Shown here: in pieces, positions 18,939-26,387 of the stretch
Numbering within the stretch: position 1 is the stretch's first letter
Layout: the number at the start of each line of letters is the position of its first letter
NCBI GenBank assembly: GCA_002433065.1
Contig: DJHK01000041.1
Span: 87,547 to 151,546 of the forward strand
Source of the DNA: Chloroflexi bacterium UBA6622
Lineage (GTDB): Bacteria > Chloroflexota > UBA11872
Length of the DNA stretch: 64,000 bases
Direction: 5' to 3'
Notes under the pieces: generated by a model
Seen by the model: the letters and a program-made list of their open reading frames with translations, nothing else
Told to the model about the DNA's origin: nothing
The model's database searches: none
Made by a program: the position numbers and the translations under genes

Positions 18939-20212
18939 CGATCTTCAGGCTTTAGGATGCGTTGGTTGTCGAGATATGGCTGGAGTACTTCGGGTATACG
19001 AACTGTCCCGTCTTTTTGGAAACCCGTCTCAAGCAATGCGATAAATGTTCGTGGTAGTCCCAACGCTGTTCCGTTAAGCGAGTGGGCGTACTCGGTTTTT
19101 CTGTTTTCTGGCTTTCGAAGGCGGATACCGGCCCGCCGTGTCTGAAATGCTTCACAGTTTGAGATGGACGAAACTTCGAGCCAGTCGGCTGCTCCTGGCG
19201 ACCAAACTTCTAGGTCGTATTGCTTTGCAGCTGAAAATCCGAGGTCGCCGGTGGCGACCTCCCGAACCCGGTACGGTAATTCGAGACCCTTGAGCGCGGT
19301 TTCGGCATGGCTGCGCATTTCCTCAAGCGCTGCATATGACTTTTCAGGAGCTGTTATCTGAAATAATTCGACCTTGTCGAACTGGTGAACTCGCCTTAGC
19401 CCCCGTGTTTCGGTTCCAGCAGATCCTGCTTCACGACGAAACGCGGGCGAATAAGCGACATATCTTGCTGGGACATTATTAGCATCTAGGGTTTCGCCTG
19501 CATGGAATTCTGACAAGGCGACTTCTGCTGTCGGGCTTAGCCATAGTTGACTGTTGTCAATGCGATACGAATCGCCAGCGAATTTCGGCAGTTTCCCAGC
19601 GTTAGTCATAGCGGTGCCGGTCACGAGTGCAGGAAGGTAAAGCTCACGATAACCATGAGTCTGCGTCTGGATGCTGATGAGCCAGCTGATCAAGGCGCGT
19701 TGAAGTTGGGCTCCAACTCCCATGAACATCCAGAATCCGGAACCTGAGATTCGGGAGGATCGAGCAAAGTCAAGAATCCCCAAGGATTCTGCGATCTCGA
19801 CGTGGTTGGGACGATCTTGTTCTATTGTTGGCTCTGCGGTGCTCGTGAAGTGCACTGTGCCTGGATGCTGGGCATTACCGATTGGGACGGATGGGTCTGG
19901 CAACATTGGTATTTCGAGTAGAAGAGATCCAATTCGGGCTTCCACTTCTGCAAGTTCAGGTTCGCTGCGTTTTAGCTCGTCGCTTACCTCTCGGGTTTTA
20001 TTGATTAGCTGAGCTCTTTTGCTATCAGAAGATTTCCCGATGTTTTTCGACAGGTCATTCCTTTTTGCCCGTAGCTGCTCGACATCGGAGAGCAACACAC
20101 GTCGTCGATCATCGAGTTCCAAGAGTTGGTTCAGCGGAATGTCGGTGGATCTTGTGCCAAGGCGTTCTTGGACAAGGGCCTTGTTCTCACGTATGAAGCT
20201 CAACGGAAGCAT
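18929..20212 (-). CDS. serS: Serine-tRNA ligase
   Basis: Class II aminoacyl-tRNA synthetase, 427 residues. The N-terminal coiled-coil arm (about 30-105, LLSDVEQLRAKRNDLSKN) binds tRNA-Ser. The catalytic core shows HVEIAESLGILDFARSS, motif 2 as AFRREAGSAGTETRGLRRVH, and motif 3 near NGTALGLPRTFIALLE. It follows lysS by 82 bp and overlaps the cysK-like gene by 10 bp. Confidence 0.97.
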   Translation of the reverse strand: MLPLSFIRENKALVQERLGTRSTDIPLNQLLELDDRRRVLLSDVEQLRAKRNDLSKNIGKSSDSKRAQLINKTREVSDELKRSEPELAEVEARIGSLLLEIPMLPDPSVPIGNAQHPGTVHFTSTAEPTIEQDRPNHVEIAESLGILDFARSSRISGSGFWMFMGVGAQLQRALISWLISIQTQTHGYRELYLPALVTGTAMTNAGKLPKFAGDSYRIDNSQLWLSPTAEVALSEFHAGETLDANNVPARYVAYSPAFRREAGSAGTETRGLRRVHQFDKVELFQITAPEKSYAALEEMRSHAETALKGLELPYRVREVATGDLGFSAAKQYDLEVWSPGAADWLEVSSISNCEAFQTRRAGIRLRKPENRKTEYAHSLNGTALGLPRTFIALLETGFQKDGTVRIPEVLQPYLDNQRILKPEDRWL

Positions 20213-20294
20213 GACATTGGCCTTTTAGGCGCGGTACGCACTTATGCGAATTACTTGGTTTCGGAGTAGGTCAGACCGTAGTGCTGACCAGAAT

Positions 20295-21764
20295 TCATGA
20301 ACGATCACGAAGTTGAGGGAACAGGATGGCTTCTCTGATGTTCGGTGCATTGGTCAGGATCATTACGAGACGATCTATTCCAATTCCTACTCCACCGGCT
20401 GGTGGCATGCCATGTTCGAGTGCCAGAAGAAAGTCTTCGTCCACAGGCATTGCTTCTTCGTTGTTACGAGTAGTTGATTGAGCCTCTAAGCGTGTTCGCT
20501 GGTCTATAGGGTCGTTTAGTTCGGCATAGGCGTTGCCGATTTCCATGCCATCCACAAACAGCTCAAATCTTTCGACATAGCGTGGGTCATCATCGCAGCG
20601 CTTGGCGAGAGGGGCAGTCTCAGCAGGGTATCGTTCCAAAAACGTGGGTTTGATTAGGTTCGGTTCGACTACATGCTTGGTGAGCTCGTCGAGTTGCTTT
20701 GGTCGAGGCCAGTTTCTGTCAATCGTGACGCCCTTACTTTGGGCGGCTTCGATTAATGCCGTGTTGTCGTCAGTGGCTTCTATATCTATCTGAGCGTATT
20801 TCCTCAGAGCATCACGGTAGGTCAGTCTCTTCCAGGGTGGCGAAAAATCGATCGTGTGCTCGTTAATAGTGGCCTGTGTAGATCCATGGACAACATTCAC
20901 GGCTGCTACTAATAACGTTTCGGTCAGAGTTCTCATTTCATCAAGATCAGCGAACGCTTGATAGGCTTCAAGCATTGTGAATTCTGGGCTGTGGGTACTA
21001 TCAACCCCTTCATTCCGAAAGTTCTTGCAAATCTCGTAGACGCGTTCATATCCGGCCACCAATAGGCGTTTAAGATACAGCTCGTCGGCAATACGGAGAT
21101 AGTAGTCGCGGCCCAAGCTTGCGTAGTGCGTTATGAACGGGGTGGCTGTTCCTCCTCCATAGATGGGTTGCAGTGTAGGAGTTTCGACTTCGAGGAAGTC
21201 TTGATCATCAAGTATTTGTCTCAATGTACTGATGATCTGTGCGCGAAACTCGAATCTTTTTCGTGTGTCGCTGTTTGCAAGCACGTCCAGGTACCGTTGC
21301 CGCAGGCGAATCTCGGGATCCTGTAGGCCATGCCATTTTTCAGGCAGCGATCGGAGGGATTTGGCGGCGATGGTAATCCGTTCGACGCGAATGCTGGGTT
21401 CTTGTGTCCGAGTGCGAAACAGTTGTCCTCCCGCAGAAACGAAGTCCCCAACGTCCAAGGCGTCGCGCATTAGTTTGTACGAGCCCTCACCTAACATTTT
21501 TTCGTTGATGAAAAGTTGTATTTCTCCAGACCGGTCTCGAAGATGCGCGAATGCTGTCTTGCCCATGCGCCGGATACTCATAATTCGACCTGCTACGTCG
21601 ACTTGAGGAGGGGGGGCATCATCGACGTGTTGCGCGGCATCATTAGCTAGAAAGCTGCGGAGTACTCGACGGGGAAAGGCCGTTCGCTGGGCTTCCTCGA
21701 TCATCGCAAGCTTTGCTTTTCGGGCCGCAAAAAGCTTTTCACTCGTCGTTGTGCTTTCGGGCAC
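20295..21764 (-). CDS. lysS: Lysine-tRNA ligase, class II
   Basis: Class II LysRS of 489 residues. It has an N-terminal OB-fold (about 50-155, VDVAGRIMSIRRMGKTAFAH), motif 2 as FRNEGVDSTHSPEFTMLE, and the C-terminal motif 3 GVGIGIDRLVMILTNAP. GTG start, 17 bp after greA; the two are probably cotranscribed. The order greA-lysS is common in several bacterial phyla. Confidence 0.97.
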   Translation of the reverse strand: MPESTTTSEKLFAARKAKLAMIEEAQRTAFPRRVLRSFLANDAAQHVDDAPPPQVDVAGRIMSIRRMGKTAFAHLRDRSGEIQLFINEKMLGEGSYKLMRDALDVGDFVSAGGQLFRTRTQEPSIRVERITIAAKSLRSLPEKWHGLQDPEIRLRQRYLDVLANSDTRKRFEFRAQIISTLRQILDDQDFLEVETPTLQPIYGGGTATPFITHYASLGRDYYLRIADELYLKRLLVAGYERVYEICKNFRNEGVDSTHSPEFTMLEAYQAFADLDEMRTLTETLLVAAVNVVHGSTQATINEHTIDFSPPWKRLTYRDALRKYAQIDIEATDDNTALIEAAQSKGVTIDRNWPRPKQLDELTKHVVEPNLIKPTFLERYPAETAPLAKRCDDDPRYVERFELFVDGMEIGNAYAELNDPIDQRTRLEAQSTTRNNEEAMPVDEDFLLALEHGMPPAGGVGIGIDRLVMILTNAPNIREAILFPQLRDRS

Positions 21765-21781
21765 AACGTTGGCTGTTTTGA

Positions 21782-22237
21782 TTAGATAATCCTCAGGATC
21801 TCATGCGAGAAAGCTCCGCCGGGGGTTGTCACGGTTACCTCCTCGCCCACCTTTCGTCCCACAAGGGCTTGGCCGAGCGGAGACTCGTTAGATATCTTTC
21901 CATTCGCCAGGTCGATTTCATCAGTTCCAACGATCGTGTACTCGTGTTCACCGTCATCTGACTTGGTTTGGACCGTAGCGCCGATGCTGACGGTGTCAGA
22001 CGAGTGTTCGCTAATCACCACAGCATCTTTCAATAGACGCTCAAGCATGAGGATGCGGCCTTCAATGAACGCTTGTTCATTGCGAACTTCGTCAGACTCG
22101 TTACCTTCGCTCATTTCGCCAAACTCTTTTGCTTCATGAATACGCTGAATGATTCCAGGTCGTTCAACGGTCTTCAGTTGCTCAAGTTCGGAAACCAAGC
22201 GTTTGCGACCTTCCTCGGTCAGGAATTTGGTTGCCAC
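21782..22237 (-). CDS. greA: Transcription elongation factor GreA, variant tip
   Basis: Inserts a coiled coil into the RNA polymerase secondary channel and helps cleave backtracked RNA. The 151-residue protein has the usual N-terminal coiled coil (1-75) and the FKBP-like C-terminal domain (VGRKVGEEVTVTTPGG). The tip differs from the canonical GDL-ENAEY motif: it reads GEMSEGNES at residues 40-48. Thus Asp41 is Glu, Glu44 is kept, and Asn45 and Tyr48 are changed. The fold assignment is firm; full cleavage activity is less sure. First gene of the greA-lysS-serS-cysK run, behind a good promoter. Confidence 0.93.
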   Translation of the reverse strand: MATKFLTEEGRKRLVSELEQLKTVERPGIIQRIHEAKEFGEMSEGNESDEVRNEQAFIEGRILMLERLLKDAVVISEHSSDTVSIGATVQTKSDDGEHEYTIVGTDEIDLANGKISNESPLGQALVGRKVGEEVTVTTPGGAFSHEILRII

Positions 22238-22270
22238 TGTGCCGCCCTTATCTGCATTCGATGGCCGAGC

Positions 22271-22290
22271 ATCGTGATTGTGGTCACGAT
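22271..22290. promoter_or_regulatory. 20-bp palindrome in the greA leader (Crp-like operator or hairpin)
   Basis: ATCGTGATTGTGGTCACGAT has perfect 7-bp arms around a 6-bp spacer. The inner CGTGA-N6-TCACG resembles the TGTGA-N6-TCACA layout of Crp/FNR-family sites. It lies about 35 bp before the greA ATG and downstream of the predicted transcription start, so it could be a repressor site or an RNA hairpin. Confidence 0.5.
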
Positions 22291-22310
22291 TTGTCGGGGT
22301 GTTCCCACCA

Positions 22311-22340
22311 ATTATATGGGAGCGGAAGGCTGCTCGTGAA
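22311..22340 (-). promoter_or_regulatory. Promoter for greA-lysS-serS-cysK
   Basis: The minus strand carries a perfect TATAAT (22316-22311) with TTCACG (22340-22335) 18 bp upstream. The predicted start is about 22304, leaving a leader of roughly 65 nt that contains the palindrome at 22271-22290. Confidence 0.55.
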
Positions 22341-22345
22341 TTGAG

Positions 22346-24352
22346 CTAGCGGTCTTTGACACTGGGTTTGCCAGTGCCAACGAAGAAAAAGCGCGTCTCC
22401 ATCAAATATGAGCCCTCGTTTGGGTCTTCGTTTTCTGCATCCCAGCTAGTTTCTGTCCGCTCGATTCTTGGGTTTTCGACTCCTGCGGTAAGTGCCTGGT
22501 TATGGGCAAGCTTGGGTCCAAGCTTGTCCACGTGGGCTCGGGCTTGCTCGATCGTTTTAAAGTGCTTCCATTCTGTCGGGCCGTGGACGACATAGCCTGT
22601 AACACCAGCGCGCGTGTATAAGGGCCGAAGCAAAAACTCAACCTGTTGCACAATATGAGCACAGCCAGCGCCTACGGCGCTCGCCACGTTGGCTAGTCTA
22701 GGCGTTTCACAGTCTGTGTGAAGTCGTGAAGCTACTTCGGGTATCCATGATGCTGCGGCACCTCCTAGGGCGATGACCGGAGGAATGACCTCAAGACGAA
22801 CGTCGATAGTGGGGCTTTGATGGCTGGTTGAGACTGATTTATTCAGCAGGAATTGGCCGAGGCCGTCATCCGAAAAAGCCACTTTGGATTCAATGGTTTC
22901 TAGTGTGTTCCGTAGCAGACCCGTTGCTAATGTTTGGATTATGAGCTCATGAGTTTGCGAGTAAAACTCTTTAGTTGTGACGCGACGTTCTCGAGCGGCT
23001 ATCCGACAGGCGATGGCTGCTGCGTTTGCATCATAGTTTTGGAAGCCACCTTTTTCGTGAAGCAAATCCGTTGGTGTGAGTCCGATACGTCGGACTAGGC
23101 CACGGGCTGTAAGCGTCCGTGTATTAAGTAGTCTAGGGTCGGGAAGCCCCACTCGTTTTGCGAGTGTTGTGATGTCAAGTGGATGGTCTTGTAGCGCGGC
23201 GTAGATCGCTTCTTCATGGCTGTTCATCGTCGAAACTAACCCTTCGCCATCCGCGGCGAGGAATTCCCACACCGGAACAAGTCGATGTGTGGTGCTTTTG
23301 CGTTCGATTCGATTCAATGTGTCAGTGATGGAGGGGTTACTTGCCGCTGCAACTGCCAGCGACTCAACACGTTGAGGGCCAACGTTTAGGTCGAGTGGAT
23401 CGGCCGTAATCCGGCTATTCCCGCCTAGCCCCATGGAATACGAGGAGACGGCATGTAGTGATGTTCGCCAATCACCAACAACGGCTCCGCTGCTACTGAG
23501 CTGGGGAAGACCATGTGTTAACAGAGTTGTGTCGGTTGTGGTTCCTCCCATGTCAGCGACAACGGCCATGTCGAGTTTGCTTAGATGGCGGGCACCTGAA
23601 ACGCTGGCAGCTGGGCCCGAAAGGAGCGTTTGGACTGGTTTATCCTTCGCGACGTTGAGGGATGTGAGCGTGGCATCTCCGCCGAGTACTGTTATCGGAG
23701 CTGTGATCTGCAGTGATGACATGGTTTGCTCTACGGCTGTAAGCAAGTGGCCGATTACAGGGATGAGCCTTGCATTTAACACTGCTGTTGTTGCTCGTCT
23801 GACTGAATCCAGCGAATGCCCAACATCATTTCCTAGGACGATTGGGAGGCTTGTTTGTTCACGTGCGATCTCTCCTGCGTGCAATTCATGTTCGGGGTTT
23901 CGTACTGCCAGGTAACTGCAGATCGCGAATGCGTCGACATGGTCGGACCATTGGTCGATAGCTTTGCGTAAATCATCGGTGTTCATCGGTGCGCGCTCAT
24001 AACCAAAAACATCATGGCGGCCCGAAATATATTCAATGGCGGACGCGTGGATTCGGCGGTCGAATTGGCGGCTTGTCAGCAAATGTTTGTCATAGCCGAT
24101 CAGAATCGCGGCGACTCGGCCGCCAATCCCCTCAATGGCGGCATTGGTCGCTAGGGTTGTCGATAGGGCAACGAGCTCGATTTCATCAGGACGTATGTCC
24201 GGTAAACCATTAATTGATTCAGAGATTCCAACAGCAAGGTCGTGGTAGGTGGTAGCGGCCTTGTTCCAAGCGACGACTTCTCCTGTATCAGACTTTAGTG
24301 CAACCGTGTCAGTAAAGGTGCCTCCAGTATCTATCCCAAGTACAAGATTCAT
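22346..24352 (-). CDS. Diverged hydantoinase/oxoprolinase (HyuA-like) family protein
   Basis: Second HyuA-family ASKHA ATPase of the window, 668 residues and clearly a different subfamily from the one at 13036. Kept: GIDTGGTFTDTVAL at the N-terminus, TTLATNAAIEG, LLSGPAASVSGARH and the second loop VADMGGTTTDTTLL. Changed: VGAGGGS becomes SMGLGGNSRI, and the C-terminal half shows only ALGGAAASWIPEVASRL and ASAVGAGCAHIV in place of the usual GGAGPLH block. The last 120 residues (tail after VEFLLRPL) look unique. No HyuB partner is adjacent. Substrate unknown; an ATP-dependent hydrolase or carboxylase subunit is the family expectation. It sits 108 bp upstream of greA in the same direction. Confidence 0.75.
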   Translation of the reverse strand: MNLVLGIDTGGTFTDTVALKSDTGEVVAWNKAATTYHDLAVGISESINGLPDIRPDEIELVALSTTLATNAAIEGIGGRVAAILIGYDKHLLTSRQFDRRIHASAIEYISGRHDVFGYERAPMNTDDLRKAIDQWSDHVDAFAICSYLAVRNPEHELHAGEIAREQTSLPIVLGNDVGHSLDSVRRATTAVLNARLIPVIGHLLTAVEQTMSSLQITAPITVLGGDATLTSLNVAKDKPVQTLLSGPAASVSGARHLSKLDMAVVADMGGTTTDTTLLTHGLPQLSSSGAVVGDWRTSLHAVSSYSMGLGGNSRITADPLDLNVGPQRVESLAVAAASNPSITDTLNRIERKSTTHRLVPVWEFLAADGEGLVSTMNSHEEAIYAALQDHPLDITTLAKRVGLPDPRLLNTRTLTARGLVRRIGLTPTDLLHEKGGFQNYDANAAAIACRIAARERRVTTKEFYSQTHELIIQTLATGLLRNTLETIESKVAFSDDGLGQFLLNKSVSTSHQSPTIDVRLEVIPPVIALGGAAASWIPEVASRLHTDCETPRLANVASAVGAGCAHIVQQVEFLLRPLYTRAGVTGYVVHGPTEWKHFKTIEQARAHVDKLGPKLAHNQALTAGVENPRIERTETSWDAENEDPNEGSYLMETRFFFVGTGKPSVKDR

Positions 24353-24475
24353 TAGGGTGCCAACAACCGATCGGTTACAGGCTTCAGTATTACAGGCACG
24401 ACAAAAATGTTCTGGATCTCACGCATAGAATATTTTCGAAGGAATTGGCTACATGTGTGTTGCTAAGTGGACGTC

Positions 24476-25999
24476 TTAGATGCTTCTTTGCCGGTAGTTT
24501 GGGGCTTCCTTAACAAGTACGACATCGTGGACATGGTTTTCGTCCATTCCGGCGCCAGTGACTCTGACGAAACGTGATTTTGTTTGCATCTCGGCCACAT
24601 TCACTGCCCCTACATAACCCATAGCCGACCGGAGACCACCGGTGAGTTGATCAATGAGACTTATCGTTGGCCCGCGGTATGGCGTCTGTGCTTCAACTCC
24701 TTCGGCGACAAGCTTGGCTGCGTCTTCGACTTCGTGTTGTCCGTATCGATCGCGGCTACTTTGACGCCTATCATTCATGGCCCCGATCGATCCCATACCA
24801 CGGTACTCCTTGAAGCGTTCGCCTTGGCGGTACACGACTTCTCCAGGGCTTTCGTCGGTGCCTGCGAAAAGGTTGCCGATCATTACTGCCGATGCTCCCG
24901 CAGCAATGGCTTTGGCTACATCACCCGAATACCGGACACCTCCATCAGCAATCATCGGGATACCGTGTTCTTCACATGGTCCGGCGCATTCCATAATTGC
25001 TGTTAGCTGGGGCACTCCTACGCCTGCCACAATGCGAGTAGTACATATGGCGGCAGGCCCTATACCTACTTTGATCGCGTCTGCACCGGCTTGGATAAGA
25101 TCGTTGGCGCCCGGGCCCGTAGCGACGTTCCCTGCTATAACTTCAACGTCGAATCCGTCCTTTATTCGGCTGACCATGTCGATAACGGCTGAGTGGTGGC
25201 CGTGGGCTGAGTCGACGACGAGCACGTCAACTTCAGCCTGGACCAGTTCTTGTGCGCGCGCATAGGCTTCTTCCTGGGTACCGACAGCGGCTGCGACAAC
25301 CAGCCGACCTTTTTCATCGTAAACCGCGTTTGGAAACTGTTGTCGCTTGGCGATGTCTTTGACGGTGATCAATCCTTGTATGGTTCCAGCTTCATCGACT
25401 ACGGGTAGTTTCTCGATGCGGTGCTCGTGAAGCAGGAGCTCGGCTTGTTCAAGAGTTGTTCCGACCGGTGCTGTTACAAGTCCTTCTTTTGTCATGAGGT
25501 CAGATACGGTTCTTGCCCTGTCATGTGTAAATCGCATATCACGGTTTGTCAGGATTCCTACGAGACGGCCATCCGAGTCGGTTATAGGCACGCCGGATAT
25601 TCTGTAGCGAGCCATCACATCGTTGGCGTCAGCAAGCGTTGCATCCGGAGGAAGTGTGACCGGATCAACGATCATGCCGGATTGTGATCGCTTTACCTTA
25701 TCGATTTCTCCTGCCTGTTGGTCGATAGATAGGTTGCGGTGGATGACCCCAATGCCACCCGACCGTGCCATTGCGATAGCCATAGAGGCCTCTGTAACCG
25801 TATCCATGGCGGCGGAAAGGAGGGGGACGGTGAGCGTCACGGCCTCGGTTATTTTTGTGCTGGTATTTACTTGGGTGGGTATGACATCGGATCTTCCAGG
25901 CACAAGGAGTACGTCGTCGTAAGTTAGACCCTCGGAGATAACTTGTGTGGGTGTGGAAGGCTCGTACTTGATTCGTGTTCGGTCAGGATTAACAGTCAC
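24476..25999 (-). CDS. guaB: Inosine-5'-monophosphate dehydrogenase
   Basis: Converts IMP to XMP, the first committed step to GMP. The 507-residue protein has the TIM-barrel core interrupted by two CBS domains (about 110-220, sites for nucleotide control). The catalytic Cys is C319 in GIGPAAICTTRIVAGVGVP; the two residues before ICTTR are Ala-Ala where most homologues have Gly-Ser. The flap and Arg loop YRGMGSIGAMN and DRYGQ are present. GTG start. No other purine gene is nearby. A weak candidate promoter lies within the 250 bp upstream. Confidence 0.96.
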   Translation of the reverse strand: MTVNPDRTRIKYEPSTPTQVISEGLTYDDVLLVPGRSDVIPTQVNTSTKITEAVTLTVPLLSAAMDTVTEASMAIAMARSGGIGVIHRNLSIDQQAGEIDKVKRSQSGMIVDPVTLPPDATLADANDVMARYRISGVPITDSDGRLVGILTNRDMRFTHDRARTVSDLMTKEGLVTAPVGTTLEQAELLLHEHRIEKLPVVDEAGTIQGLITVKDIAKRQQFPNAVYDEKGRLVVAAAVGTQEEAYARAQELVQAEVDVLVVDSAHGHHSAVIDMVSRIKDGFDVEVIAGNVATGPGANDLIQAGADAIKVGIGPAAICTTRIVAGVGVPQLTAIMECAGPCEEHGIPMIADGGVRYSGDVAKAIAAGASAVMIGNLFAGTDESPGEVVYRQGERFKEYRGMGSIGAMNDRRQSSRDRYGQHEVEDAAKLVAEGVEAQTPYRGPTISLIDQLTGGLRSAMGYVGAVNVAEMQTKSRFVRVTGAGMDENHVHDVVLVKEAPNYRQRSI

Positions 26000-26252
26000 G
26001 CAAAAGCTCCTGATGTGATGAACGCCGACAACTAAAATGACCCTTGGATTCGTGGCTCGGGAGCGAAGGACATGGTTTGCTCAACGGCGCATATTTGTGT
26101 GCCCGGCGAGCCATCTTTGAAGATCGATGGTCAGGTTCAATCATTGGCTGATCATACAACGCGATCATTCCATGTCTGAAGCTATTCTCGGTAACTGTGC
26201 TTACTGGGGCTAGAATTGGGAGTAGCAGGTCAACGGATCGGCTTTCTTCTTG

Positions 26253-26326
26253 GTGGGCGTAGCTCAATTGGTTAGAGCGTCTGGTTGTGGCCCAGAAGGC
26301 TGGGGGTTCAAGTCCCCTCGCTCACC
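26253..26326 (+). tRNA. tRNA-His (anticodon GTG)
   Basis: A full cloverleaf can be drawn: acceptor GTGGGCG/CGCTCAC, D arm GCTC/GAGC, anticodon stem TCTGG/CCAGA around loop TTGTGGC, and T arm GGGGG-TTCAAGT-CCCCT. The base before the acceptor (26252) is G and the discriminator is C, the G-1:C73 identity pair specific to tRNA-His. CCA is not encoded. A T-run follows directly (26329-26333). A TAGAAT box at 26211-26216 could be its -10. The rest of the 26000-26387 gap shows no gene. Confidence 0.97.
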
Positions 26327-26387
26327 CCTTTTTGTTAGCAAGTGCTTGCGTGGGTGGATCTTTTTCCGTTTTGCTTAGTTTGGGGAG

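Noticed and set aside
25989..26267. 92-codon open frame on the minus strand upstream of guaB
   Set aside because: It runs into the tRNA-His gene, overlaps the guaB start and has no recognisable protein features; it is a chance frame.
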